A DNA stretch of 42,892 nucleotides from Streptomyces sp. NWU339 (GTDB lineage: Bacteria; Actinomycetota; Actinomycetes; Streptomycetales; Streptomycetaceae), in contig NZ_QFRK01000044.1 in NCBI RefSeq assembly GCF_003143855.1, positions 1 to 42,892 of the forward strand, given 5' to 3'. Below are positions 1 to 10,224 of this stretch, in pieces. Every line of letters starts with the position of its first letter. Position 1 is the stretch's first letter. A program made the translations under genes and the position numbers. The notes below the pieces were generated by a model. That model saw only the letters and a list, made by a program, of their open reading frames with translations, ran no database searches and had not been told where the DNA came from.

Positions 1-322
1 GTGTCGGAGGAGGTGGCGGGGGCGTGGGAGCGGGGGGCGGCGGGGTCGGCGTGGGTTCGGGCGGCGGTGGAGGTGGCGGGGGTGTCGGTGTGGGCGTGGG
101 CGGCGGGGCGGAGGGTGAACAGGGCGGGGGGAGCGGCCAGGTCATGCTGCCGGCGACCGCCACCGCCTCCGTTCCCCCCGGGCCCGTCGAGGCGTAGGCG
201 CAGGCGTCGGCCGTCGCCGCGCCGGGGGCGCCGACGAGTGCCCAGGCCAGCGTCGCCACCGCCAACGTCCTTACGGCGAGCGCGGATCGGGTCGGTACAA
301 GTCCTTGCACGACGGAGATCAT
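1..322 (-). CDS. Secreted proline-rich protein, truncated by window edge
   Basis: Reading the minus strand from an ATG at 322, the frame stays open to the left edge (107 codons, no stop). The first 40 or so residues look like a signal peptide: basic residues near positions 12 and 18, an Ala/Leu/Val-rich core, then a plausible AxA cleavage site (APGAATADA). After a short globular stretch with three Cys the protein becomes almost pure Pro/Thr repeats (PTPTPTPPPPP). This repeat explains the odd GT/GC-rich look of the first 200 bases. It is probably a secreted or wall-spanning protein whose C-terminal part lies outside the window. It is divergent from the lipoprotein at 600, a pairing I recall in S. 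coelicolor (secreted Pro-rich protein next to lipoprotein). The opposite-strand frame over the same bases is Arg/Gly junk. Function unknown. Confidence 0.62.
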   Translation of the reverse strand, partial: MISVVQGLVPTRSALAVRTLAVATLAWALVGAPGAATADACAYASTGPGGTEAVAVAGSMTWPLPPPCSPSAPPPTPTPTPPPPPPPPEPTPTPPPPAPTPPPPPPT

Positions 323-368
323 GAGCCGGGACAGGTCGGGACACGCGCGAGCTCCGGATGAACGCCCC

Positions 369-386
369 GATGGAGTTAAATCCATC
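369..386. promoter_or_regulatory. Inverted repeat in divergent intergenic region
   Basis: GATGGA, six bases, TCCATC: perfect 6-bp arms in the 277-bp gap between the divergent Pro-rich protein and the lipoprotein gene. It could be an operator for either gene. The arms are short, so chance is possible. Confidence 0.3.
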
Positions 387-599
387 ATCTTCCGGTTGGC
401 TCCGGGCTGATCACCCGTTGGGGAGAATCGCACTGGCGTGCGATGCGGCAGGAGGCGGGTGGCCGGATCGGGGCGGAAGTACGGGTTCCGGAAGAAATAT
501 GAGCCGCCGTTGAACACGTCAGGTGTCTTCGTGCGTACTCCACGTCGAGCGGCGGCGCAGCAGGGCGCTGCAACACCCTTGCGATGATCTGGAGTTGAG

Positions 600-1523
600 A
601 TGAAGACCTCCTGGCGGACCGCCTCACTGGTGGTGAGCGCCGCGGCGGTGCTGACGCTGACGACGGCGTGCGGTCAGGACACCGCGCCGCCGGCCAGCAG
701 CCAGAACGTCGGCGCCTCGGCCGCGCCCGGGGACCTCGGGGGCATCGACACAGGGGCCGGCGCGGCGTCGCCCGAGGCCCCCGCCGGCGGCGTGGGCACG
801 TTGGGCGTCGCCACCAACGCCGAACTCGGCGAGCTGGTGACGGACGAACTCGGGCTCACGCTCTACCGCTTCGACCAGGACACCGCGCAGCCCCCCAAGT
901 CCAACTGCGACGGCGACTGCGCCAAGACCTGGCCCCCGGTGCTCGCCGACGACGCCAAGGCCGGCAAGGGCATCGACGCGTCACTGCTGGGTGAAGTCAC
1001 CCGGGCGGACGGCACCAAGCAGCTCACCGTCGACGGCTGGCCCGCCTACCGCTACGTCAAGGACGTCAACGCCGGCGACGTCAAGGGCCAGGGCGTGGGC
1101 GGCAAGTGGTTCGGACTGACCCCCGAGGGCAAGAAGGCGCAGGCGGCCGACCTGCCCGGTCTGTCCACCCGAAAGGACCCCGAACTCGGTGAGATCGTCG
1201 TCGACAAGGACGGCATGACGGTCTACCGCTTCATGAAGGACGAGGCCTGGCCGAAGCCGGTCTCCGCCTGCACCGGCGCGTGCCTGGAGAAGTGGCCGGT
1301 GGTGGCGCCGGTCGACATCAACGACACCAAGGGCATCGAGAAGAAGAACTACATGAAGTTCACCCGCCCGGACAACGGCGCCGAGCAGCAGACGATCTAC
1401 TGCTGGCCGATCTACACCTTCGCCGGCGACAAGGCCCCGGGTGACACCAACGGCCAAGGCGTCGGCGGCACCTGGTACGCCGTGCGTCCCGACGGAAAGC
1501 CGGTCGGCGCGCCGGAGAAGTAG
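600..1523 (+). CDS. Lipoprotein with two COG4315/PF03640 repeats
   Basis: 307 aa. A lipoprotein signal peptide ends at Cys24 (core SLVVSAAAVLTLTTAC; the -3 residue is Thr rather than the preferred Leu). A Ser/Ala/Gly-rich linker of about 45 residues follows, then two copies of the secreted repeat of unknown function (COG4315, Yx(FWY)xxD motif). Repeat 1, about 74-175, has YRFDQD and a C103-x3-C107 pair before KTWPP. Repeat 2, about 195-300, has YRFMKD and C224-x3-C228 before EKWP, plus an extra Cys268. Each repeat ends in a GQGVGGxW motif. The protein should be anchored on the outer face of the membrane. The family has no agreed biochemical role; the paired Cys and aromatic residues suggest a redox or metal role, which is inference. 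It is monocistronic: a strong terminator follows 42 bases after the stop. Confidence 0.85.
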   Translation: MKTSWRTASLVVSAAAVLTLTTACGQDTAPPASSQNVGASAAPGDLGGIDTGAGAASPEAPAGGVGTLGVATNAELGELVTDELGLTLYRFDQDTAQPPKSNCDGDCAKTWPPVLADDAKAGKGIDASLLGEVTRADGTKQLTVDGWPAYRYVKDVNAGDVKGQGVGGKWFGLTPEGKKAQAADLPGLSTRKDPELGEIVVDKDGMTVYRFMKDEAWPKPVSACTGACLEKWPVVAPVDINDTKGIEKKNYMKFTRPDNGAEQQTIYCWPIYTFAGDKAPGDTNGQGVGGTWYAVRPDGKPVGAPEK

Positions 1524-1565
1524 CAACCTCCCCAGGACGTCGTCCGCTTCGGCACCACCGATCCC

Positions 1566-1605
1566 GGTCCGCCCCTCCGCGCCGCACGGAGGGGCGGACC
1601 GTTTT
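1566..1605 (+). terminator. Rho-independent terminator of lipoprotein gene
   Basis: A perfect 14-bp stem (GGTCCGCCCCTCCG at 1566-1579 with its complement at 1587-1600), a 7-base loop and then GTTTTG. This is unusually canonical for Streptomyces and isolates the lipoprotein gene from the next operon. Confidence 0.88.
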
Positions 1606-1855
1606 GCCGTGATTCACCGGAACTCGTGGAAATTTCGGTTCCTTCTCCCGCGCTCTCCCCGCGTTTCGCCGCACAGTGGAACTCTCCGGAATGCCGCGGA
1701 TACTTTTCGTGACGTTTTCGCGGGGGCGTCAATTTGGTATGTGCCACTGGCAGTGACCGGGAACGGATGGTCAATTTCCTTCTGGGGTCGCTCCCTTGGC
1801 GGGCGATCAGTAGCCTCGGCTCGAACACCGGATCGCCTACGCTGTGGAGAGATAC
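1606..1855. other. Non-coding gap before methyltransferase
   Basis: 250 bases of lower GC content than the flanks, between the terminator and the methyltransferase start. It should hold the promoter of the methyltransferase-rmdA pair. I see GAAATTTC near 1630 and a GGAGAG ribosome-binding site at 1846-1851, but no convincing -35/-10 pair and no gene. Confidence 0.4.
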
Positions 1856-2668
1856 ATGGAGCGTCCCGCCTGGGCCCCACGGAGCATCGACATCACGGTG
1901 CCCAGTGTTTCCCGGATGTACGACTACTACCTGGGCGGTTCGCACAACTTCGAGGTCGACCGGGAAGCGGCCCGCAAAGCCATGGAGTTCATGCCGGGAC
2001 TGCCCAAGGTCATGCAGGCGAACAGGGCGTTCCTGCGCCGGGCAGTACGTTTCGCGGTCGGCGAGGACGTCACCCAGTTCCTGGACATCGGCTCCGGCAT
2101 CCCGACATTCGGCAACGTCCACGAGGTGGCGCAGGCGGCCGCTCCCGGCGCGCGGGTGGTCTACGTCGACCACGACCCGGTGGCCGTCGCGCACAGCCAG
2201 GCCGTTCTCGACGGCAACGAGGACGCGGGCGTCGTCGCCGGGGATCTCCGCAAGCCCCTGGACATCCTGGCGAGTTCCGAGGTGGGGCGCCTGATCGACC
2301 TGAACCGGCCGGTGGCGCTGCTGCTCGTGGCCGTACTGCACTTCGTGGAGGACGCGGACGACCCGTACGCGGCGGTGGCCGAACTGCGTGAGGCCCTCGC
2401 ACCCGGCAGTATGCTGATCCTCACCCATGCCTCGTACGAGGGAATTCCGTTGCCTCCGGAGCGGGCCGGTGGCGCGGTGGACGTGTACAAGGACATCCGC
2501 AACCCGTTGATCATGCGCTCGCGTGACGAGATCGCGCGGTTCTTCGAGGGGTACGACATGGTGGAACCCGGACTGGTGCCGATGCCGCGGTGGCGGCCGG
2601 ACACCGCACCGGAGGACGAGGATCCCTACGAGCTCTCCGGGCTCGCGGGCGTGGGGCGTACCGCGTGA
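1856..2668 (+). CDS. DUF574-family SAM-dependent methyltransferase
   Basis: 270 aa from ATG 1856, preceded by GGAGAG; a GTG at 1844 in the same frame is the alternative start. The N-terminal signature SVSRMYDYYLGGSHNFEVDR marks the actinobacterial methyltransferase family PF04672 (DUF574). The SAM-binding motif I is FLDIGSGIPTFGNVHE, and the acidic VYVDHDP strand follows. Family members are numerous in Streptomyces and their substrates are mostly unknown. The stop overlaps the start of the c-di-GMP phosphodiesterase gene (GTGA), so the two are probably translated together. That suggests, but does not prove, a shared developmental role. Confidence 0.88.
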   Translation: MERPAWAPRSIDITVPSVSRMYDYYLGGSHNFEVDREAARKAMEFMPGLPKVMQANRAFLRRAVRFAVGEDVTQFLDIGSGIPTFGNVHEVAQAAAPGARVVYVDHDPVAVAHSQAVLDGNEDAGVVAGDLRKPLDILASSEVGRLIDLNRPVALLLVAVLHFVEDADDPYAAVAELREALAPGSMLILTHASYEGIPLPPERAGGAVDVYKDIRNPLIMRSRDEIARFFEGYDMVEPGLVPMPRWRPDTAPEDEDPYELSGLAGVGRTA

Positions 2669-4809
2669 GCGCGGAGCCGGACGGGCCGGAGGGCAGACTG
2701 CGCCGGTTCGCGACGATCTGGAGCCGGGCGGTCTTCCCCGTGACCTCGACGTCGTCGACCCGGCCCGAGTTCGAGGAGCAACTGCTCCCGCTGGCCCGAC
2801 GATTGAGTGAAGCGTTGCTGGCCAGGGCCTTCGACCCGGACGTCGGCCAGGCGGTCGGCGCCGCCCTGATCCAGGCGCACTGCACCGACCCGGAGGCGCT
2901 CAGCCGGACCCTGGACTGCGTGGACGCCTACCTCGTCCTGTACTGCGGCGGGGACGGCGACCGCGAGGACCTGCGGGCGCGCAGCGCCAGACTGCAGCAC
3001 GCCATGGCCGCCGGTTTCGCGCGGGCGCTGCGCGAGCGGGCGCTGGCCGAGCAGGAGGCCATCGCCCAGGCCGCGCTGGAGGCGCAGGGCGCGGTGGCGC
3101 AGGCCCTGCACGCCACCGAGGCCAGGTTCCGCGCGGTCTTCGAAGGCGCGGCGATAGGAATCGGCATCGCCGACCTCGACGGCAACGTCCTGCAGGTCAA
3201 CGGCGCCCTGCGGCGTATGTTCGGACTGTCCGAACAGGGCCTGCGCAGCCGCAACGTCAGGGAGTGGACGCACCCCGACGACGCCCCGCAGACCTGGAAC
3301 CTCTACGACGAGCTGGTCCGCGGCCACCGTGAGCACTACCACCTCGAGAAGGCGTTCCACCGGCCCGACGGAACGGTCCTGTGGACCAATCTGACGGTGT
3401 CCCTGCTGCGCGACACCGACGGTGAGCCGCAGTACCAGCTCGCCCTGATGGAGGACACCACCGAGCGGCGGCTGCTCAACCTCCGGCTGCGCTACGAGGC
3501 CACCCACGACGCGCTCACCGGTCTGCCCAACCGCACGTTCTTCTTCGAGCGGCTGGAGAAGGCGCTCGGCGCCGGCCCCGGGCAGCGCTTCGGCCTGTGC
3601 TACCTCGACCTGGACGGCTTCAAGACCGTCAACGACAGTCTCGGGCACGCGGCCGGCGACCGGCTGCTCGTCGAGGTCGCCGACCGGCTCCAGTCCTGCG
3701 CCACCGCGCCCGGCGAGATGGTCGCCCGGCTCGGCGGCGACGAGTTCGTGGCGCTGACCACGGGCCCCGACACCGAGCACACGGTCGACGAGCTCGCGGC
3801 CCGCATCATGAACGCGCTGCTCGCCCCCATCGGCGTCGACGGCCGCGACCTGACCGTGCGCGGCAGCATCGGCATCGTCGAGGGACCGGCCGGGGAACGC
3901 AGCCCGGCGGAGGTGCTGCGCAGCGCCGACATCACCATGTACCGGGCCAAGTCGGCGGGCGGCAACCGTTTCGAGCTGGCCGACCCGGAGTCCGACGCCC
4001 GCGCCATCACCCGGCACGGACTCACCACGGCACTGCCCGCGGCCCTGGAGCGGGGCGAGTTCTTCATCGAGTACCAGCCGCTGGTCCACCTCGGCGACGG
4101 CAGCGTCCGGGGCGCCGAGGCGCTGGTGCGCTGGCTGCACCCGCAGCACGGCGTGCTGTCCCCGGACCGGTTCATCCCGCTCGCCGAGCACACCGGGCTG
4201 ATCGTCCCGCTGGGCCGCTGGGTGCTCGAGCAGTCGGTGCGCCAGGCCCGCGCGTGGCAGGAGCGGCGCGGAGGCGCGGAGGCGCTCGGCCCGCTGCGCA
4301 TCAACGTGAACCTCTCGCCCTGCCAGCTCACCCACCCCGGCCTGGTCCAGGACACCGTGGACATCCTGGAGCGCACCGGTGTCGAGCCGGACGCGCTGTG
4401 CCTGGAGGTGACCGAGTCGGCGCTGATCGGCGCGGACGACGACCTGCTGAAGCCGCTGCGCCGACTGGCGGAGATGGGCGTGGACATCGCCCTGGACGAC
4501 TTCGGCACCGGCTACTCCAACCTCGCCAACCTGCGCCGCCTCCCGGTGAGCGTCCTCAAGCTGGACCGCTCCTTCACCCAGAGCATGCAGCAGTTCCCGG
4601 CCGACCCGGTCGACCTCAAGATCGTCGAGGGGATCGTCTCCCTGGCCCACAGCCTCGACCTCGCCGTCACGGTGGAGGGGGTGGAGACGGGGGCGCAGGC
4701 CGAGCAGCTCCGCATACTCGGCTGCGACACGGCGCAGGGCTGGTACTACGCCCGCCCCGGCCCACCGGAACGCCTGCACGACCTGGCCCTGGCCGACGCG
4801 ACGGGCTGA
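2665..4809 (+). CDS. rmdA: PAS-GGDEF-EAL cyclic di-GMP phosphodiesterase RmdA
   Basis: 714 aa from a GTG that overlaps the upstream stop. Order: an Ala/Leu-rich helical N-terminal region (about 1-140), a PAS domain (about 155-275, FRAVFEGAAIGIGIADLDG), a GGDEF domain with an intact GGDEF motif at 357-361, and an EAL domain with EAL at 485-487 and the catalytic DDFG at 611-614. No membrane segments are visible, so it should be cytosolic. The layout and the neighbouring methyltransferase match S. coelicolor RmdA (SCO0928, from memory), a phosphodiesterase that lowers c-di-GMP and affects aerial mycelium formation. Both active-site motifs are intact, so weak cyclase activity cannot be excluded. 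The gene converges on the LysR gene with only 24 bases between them. Confidence 0.9.
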   Translation: MSAEPDGPEGRLRRFATIWSRAVFPVTSTSSTRPEFEEQLLPLARRLSEALLARAFDPDVGQAVGAALIQAHCTDPEALSRTLDCVDAYLVLYCGGDGDREDLRARSARLQHAMAAGFARALRERALAEQEAIAQAALEAQGAVAQALHATEARFRAVFEGAAIGIGIADLDGNVLQVNGALRRMFGLSEQGLRSRNVREWTHPDDAPQTWNLYDELVRGHREHYHLEKAFHRPDGTVLWTNLTVSLLRDTDGEPQYQLALMEDTTERRLLNLRLRYEATHDALTGLPNRTFFFERLEKALGAGPGQRFGLCYLDLDGFKTVNDSLGHAAGDRLLVEVADRLQSCATAPGEMVARLGGDEFVALTTGPDTEHTVDELAARIMNALLAPIGVDGRDLTVRGSIGIVEGPAGERSPAEVLRSADITMYRAKSAGGNRFELADPESDARAITRHGLTTALPAALERGEFFIEYQPLVHLGDGSVRGAEALVRWLHPQHGVLSPDRFIPLAEHTGLIVPLGRWVLEQSVRQARAWQERRGGAEALGPLRINVNLSPCQLTHPGLVQDTVDILERTGVEPDALCLEVTESALIGADDDLLKPLRRLAEMGVDIALDDFGTGYSNLANLRRLPVSVLKLDRSFTQSMQQFPADPVDLKIVEGIVSLAHSLDLAVTVEGVETGAQAEQLRILGCDTAQGWYYARPGPPERLHDLALADATG

Positions 4810-4833
4810 CGCCGGGCGGACCGGCCCACCGGC

Positions 4834-5718
4834 TCACCGCTCCAGGAGCATCCGCTGCAGTTCCCGGGCCGCGCGGGGCGGAGCCACGTCGCTGCGGTGG
4901 GCCAGGGCGATGGTGCGGTGGAGACCGGGGCGGGCCAGGGGGGTGACCCGCAGGCCCTGCCCGGACCGTGCGGCGACCATGCGGGGCACCACGGCGACGC
5001 CCAGCCCCGCCCGCACGAAGCCCAGCACGGCGTCCATCTCCCCGCCCTCCACCGCGAAGTCCGGTTCGAAGCCCTCCGCACGGCACGCGGCCACGGTCAG
5101 CTCCCGCAGGTCGTAGCCGTGCCGGAACATCACCAGCCGTTCGCCCTCCAGATCGGCGACGCGCACGGTACGCCGGCCCCGGCCGGGCTGAGGGGCGTCC
5201 GGGGAGGACACCACCACCAGGTCCTCGCGCAGCAGCTCCACCGTGGTGAGGGCGGGGGAGGGGGTCGGCAGGGGCAGGACGACCAGGGCCAGATCGAGCG
5301 CACCACGGGCCAGCTCCCGTACCAGGTCGTGGGAGCCGCTCTCCTCGACCAGCAGCCGGACGCCCGGGTAGCGGTCGTGGAAGGCGCGCAGCACGTCCGG
5401 CAGCAGACCGGTGCACAGGCTCGGCGTCGCCCCCAGCCGTACCCGGCCGCTGCGCAGCTGCACCAGCTCCTGCACCTCGTGCCGGGCCGTGTCGGCGTCG
5501 GCCAGGATGCGCCGCGCCAGCGGCAGCAGCGCCTCGCCCGCGTCGGTGAGCGTGATGTTGCCGCGCGCCCGCAGGAACAGGTCCGCCCCCAGCTCCCGCT
5601 CCAGCGCCTTGATCTGCTGCGAGAGGGACGGCTGCGCGACATGGACCATCTCGGCGGCCCGGGTGAAGTGCCGAGTCTCGGCGACCGCCACGAAGTACTG
5701 GAGCTGCTGGAACTGCAT
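4834..5718 (-). CDS. LysR-family regulator divergent from sdhCAB
   Basis: 294 aa. The N-terminal winged helix-turn-helix is typical (MQFQQLQYFVAVAETRHFTRAAE, then VAQPSLSQQIKALE), followed by a LysR substrate-binding domain (about 90-290). The ATG at 5718 matches the conserved family start; longer in-frame extensions upstream have no ribosome-binding site. A perfect inverted repeat begins 17 bases upstream of its start and lies between it and sdhC, so it likely represses itself and may control the succinate dehydrogenase operon. The effector is unknown; a dicarboxylate would be a natural guess. Confidence 0.88.
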   Translation of the reverse strand: MQFQQLQYFVAVAETRHFTRAAEMVHVAQPSLSQQIKALERELGADLFLRARGNITLTDAGEALLPLARRILADADTARHEVQELVQLRSGRVRLGATPSLCTGLLPDVLRAFHDRYPGVRLLVEESGSHDLVRELARGALDLALVVLPLPTPSPALTTVELLREDLVVVSSPDAPQPGRGRRTVRVADLEGERLVMFRHGYDLRELTVAACRAEGFEPDFAVEGGEMDAVLGFVRAGLGVAVVPRMVAARSGQGLRVTPLARPGLHRTIALAHRSDVAPPRAARELQRMLLER

Positions 5719-5734
5719 GGGGCCAATATAGACC

Positions 5735-5757
5735 TTCCATAGGCGGTAGCTATGGAA
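5735..5757. promoter_or_regulatory. LysR-type operator, perfect 8-bp inverted repeat
   Basis: TTCCATAG, seven bases, CTATGGAA. The inner part fits the T-N11-A rule of LysR boxes (ATA-N9-TAT). It is the only strong dyad in the gap between the LysR gene and sdhC, so it is the best candidate binding site. Confidence 0.72.
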
Positions 5758-5774
5758 ACGAGCTGGACCATGTC

Positions 5775-5803
5775 TTGGACCGATGGGGTCCTTTGGCTCT
5801 AAC
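5775..5803 (+). promoter_or_regulatory. Possible sdhC promoter, near-leaderless
   Basis: TTGGAC at 5775-5780, a 17-base spacer and TCTAAC at 5798-5803 resemble a vegetative promoter. Transcription would begin near 5809-5811, within a few bases of the ATG at 5814. That fits the lack of any ribosome-binding site before sdhC. Weak match to consensus. Confidence 0.33.
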
Positions 5804-5813
5804 GTCTTGTGAC

Positions 5814-6521
5814 ATGGCTCTGGCAACGCGGACGGACCGACGGCCGTCCATGGCGCGCACCGTGTGGGACTCGACCGTCGGCAAGAAGACAGTGATGGCC
5901 GTCAGCGGTCTGGTCATGCTGCTCTACCTGGTCGCCCACATGATCGGCAACCTGAAGATCTACTTCGGGGCCGTCGAGTTCAACGAGTACGCACACTGGC
6001 TGCGCACCTTGGGTGAGCCCCTCCTGCACTACGAGTGGGCGCTGTGGGTGGTCCGGGTCGTGCTCGTCGTCGCGGTCGTCGCCCACGCCGTCTCCGCGTA
6101 CCAGCTCAGCCGCCGCGACATCAAGGCGCGCCCCAGCAAGTACGTCCACAAGAAGGCGCGGACCAGTTACGCCACGCGCACCATGCGCTGGGGCGGGATC
6201 ATCCTCGGCCTCTTCATCGTCTGGCACATTCTCGACCTGACCACCGGCACCGTGCACTCCGGCGGTTTCGAGACGGGCAAGCCCTACCAGAACGTCGTGG
6301 ACACCTTCTCCACCTGGTACGGAAACGTCATCTACATCGTCGCGGTGCTCGCCCTCGGAATGCACATCCGGCACGGCTTCTGGAGCGCCGCCCAGACCCT
6401 CGGCGTCGGCAGCCGCACCCGCGACCGCGCGCTCAAAGCCGCCGCCAACGTCCTCGCGCTGCTGCTCACGATCGGCTTCGTCGCCGTACCCGTGGGCGTC
6501 ATGACCGGAGTGGTGAGCTGA
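5814..6521 (+). CDS. sdhC: Succinate dehydrogenase cytochrome b subunit
   Basis: 235 aa, the single membrane anchor of a Bacillus-type succinate:quinone oxidoreductase. About five hydrophobic helices are visible (around VMAVSGLVMLLYLVAHMIGN, ALWVVRVVLVVAVVAHAVSA, GGIILGLFIVWHILDLT, GNVIYIVAVLALGMHIRHGF and ALLLTIGFVAVPVGV). His residues in helices 1, 2, 3 and 4 could serve as haem ligands. The ATG at 5814 has no ribosome-binding site and may be leaderless; an ATG near 5850 (MARTVWDSTVGKK) is an alternative. The stop lies one base before the sdhA start. Confidence 0.9.
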   Translation: MALATRTDRRPSMARTVWDSTVGKKTVMAVSGLVMLLYLVAHMIGNLKIYFGAVEFNEYAHWLRTLGEPLLHYEWALWVVRVVLVVAVVAHAVSAYQLSRRDIKARPSKYVHKKARTSYATRTMRWGGIILGLFIVWHILDLTTGTVHSGGFETGKPYQNVVDTFSTWYGNVIYIVAVLALGMHIRHGFWSAAQTLGVGSRTRDRALKAAANVLALLLTIGFVAVPVGVMTGVVS

Positions 6522-6522
6522 A

Positions 6523-8477
<1,955 letters not shown>

Positions 8478-8481
<4 letters not shown>

Positions 8482-9227
8482 AGCTCACCCTGCGCGTCTG
8501 GCGGCAGAAGAACGCCGACGCCGACGGCGCCATGTCCACGTACGAGGTGGACGGCATCTCGCCCGACATGTCCTTCCTGGAGATGCTCGACACCCTCAAC
8601 GAGGAACTCACCCTCAAGGGTGAGGACCCCGTCGCCTTCGACCACGACTGCCGCGAGGGCATCTGCGGCGCCTGCTCGCTGGTCATCAACGGCGACGCCC
8701 ACGGCCCCGAGCGCACCACCACCTGCCAGCTGCACATGCGGTCCTTCAAGGACGGCGACACCATCGACATCGAGCCGTGGCGGGCGTCGGCCTTCCCGGT
8801 GGTGAAGGACCTCGTCGTGGACCGGTCGGCGTTCGACCGGATCATCCAGGCCGGCGGCTACGTCAGCGTCCCCACCGGCTCCGCGCCCGAAGCGCACGCC
8901 ACGCCGGTGCCGAAGCCGGACGCGGACTTCGCCTTCGAGCACGCCGAGTGCATCGGCTGCGGCGCCTGCGTCGCGGCCTGCCCCAACGGCGCGGCGATGC
9001 TCTTCACCTCGGCGAAGATCAACCACCTCAACGTGCTGCCGCAGGGCGCGCCCGAGCGCGAGACCCGGGTGCTCGACATGGTGGCGCAGATGGACGAGGA
9101 GGGGTTCGGTGGCTGCACCCTCGCCGGCGAGTGCGCCACCGCCTGTCCGAAGGGCATCCCGCTGACCTCCATCACCGGGATGAACAAGGAGTGGCTGCGG
9201 GCCACGCGCAAGGGGGCCGGCCGGTAG
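8478..9227 (+). CDS. sdhB: Succinate dehydrogenase iron-sulfur subunit
   Basis: 249 aa. The N-terminal plant-type ferredoxin domain has the [2Fe-2S] ligands C58-x4-C63-x2-C66 and C83. The C-terminal domain has CIGCGACVAACP and GGCTLAGECATACPKGIP for the [4Fe-4S] and [3Fe-4S] clusters. It passes electrons from the SdhA flavin to quinone at SdhC. The start overlaps the sdhA stop. Only 3' sequence of no obvious structure follows before the next gene 217 bases downstream. Confidence 0.94.
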
Positions 9228-9444
9228 CCACCGGGCGGGCAGCGGGAGAACGTTCGCCAGGGGGCGGACGGGCGGGACCGGGAGTGGTGCTCATCCCTGG
9301 TCCCGTCTGCTGTCCGGGTGACGCCTGGCATTCAGCATCCCCACATCCGTACTCCCGGCCCAGGTCACGTGCACGCCAACCGGCACAGGCAGAAACAAGG
9401 GGAGCCCCACCTTCCCCGCTCCGGCGCGTGACCAGGAGAGAGCC

Positions 9445-10224
9445 ATGACCGGCGTGCTGACCGCAGACCACCCCGCGAAGCCCGCGGCACCCACCCGTTA
9501 CACCGTCACCCTCGCCCGCGACGAGGAGGACGTGCGCGCCGCCCAGCGACTGCGGCACGACGTCTTCGCCGGCGAGCTGGGCGCCCTGCTGTCCACCCCC
9601 CAGCCGGGCCTGGACGTCGACCCCTTCGACGCCTACTGCGACCACCTGCTCGTGCGCGAGGAGGTGAGCGGCCAGGTCGTCGGCACCTACCGGCTGCTGC
9701 CGCCGGAGCGCGCCGCGGTCGCCGGGCGCCTGTACGCCGAGAGCGAGTTCGACCTCGGTGCGCTCGACCCGATCCGGCCGGGCCTCGTCGAGGTCGGCCG
9801 CTCCTGCGTGCACCCCGACCACCGCGACGGCGCGGTCATCGGCCTCATCTGGGCCGGCATCGCCCGCTACATGGTCGACCGGGGCCACACGTGGCTGGCG
9901 GGCTGCTGCTCCATACCGCTCGCCGACGGCGGCGCGCTCGCCTCCGCCACCTGGGACCGGGTGCGGGGCAAACACCTCGCCCCCGAGGAGTACCGCGTAC
10001 GCCCTCTGCTCCCGTGGCGGGCGAACCCCGGGACACCCGCGGCGCCCGCGGCCCGCACCGAACTGCCCGCCCTGCTGCGCGGCTACCTCCGGCTCGGTGC
10101 CCGGGTCTGCGGCGAGCCCGCGCACGACGTGGACTTCGGCGTCGCCGACCTGTACGTACTGCTGCCGATGGACCGGGTGAACCCGCGCTACCTGCGGCAC
10201 TTCCTCTCCCTCGTACCGGCCTGA
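9445..10224 (+). CDS. olsB: OlsB-like ornithine N-acyltransferase (GNAT/autoinducer-synthase fold)
   Basis: 259 aa from ATG 9445 with AGGAGAG upstream. The sequence has the OlsB-type hemolysin/acyltransferase pattern: AAQRLRHDVFAGELGA near the N-terminus, DPFDAYCDHLLVRE, VGTYRLLPPE, then the core VEVGRSCVHPDHRDGAVI. Such enzymes add a 3-hydroxyacyl chain from acyl-ACP to the alpha-amine of ornithine to make lyso-ornithine lipid. The TGATG overlap with an acyltransferase gene downstream gives the complete two-gene ornithine-lipid pathway, which is the main reason for this call over a generic GNAT. Confidence 0.78.
   Translation: MTGVLTADHPAKPAAPTRYTVTLARDEEDVRAAQRLRHDVFAGELGALLSTPQPGLDVDPFDAYCDHLLVREEVSGQVVGTYRLLPPERAAVAGRLYAESEFDLGALDPIRPGLVEVGRSCVHPDHRDGAVIGLIWAGIARYMVDRGHTWLAGCCSIPLADGGALASATWDRVRGKHLAPEEYRVRPLLPWRANPGTPAAPAARTELPALLRGYLRLGARVCGEPAHDVDFGVADLYVLLPMDRVNPRYLRHFLSLVPA

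Noticed and set aside
1..324. Plus-strand frame at the left edge (107 codons)
   Set aside because: Gly/Arg/Val-rich with no family; the minus strand gives a signal peptide and Pro repeats.
2626..4779. 717-codon minus-strand frame over rmdA
   Set aside because: Shadow of a gene with intact PAS, GGDEF and EAL motifs; no signal or domain in the antisense product.
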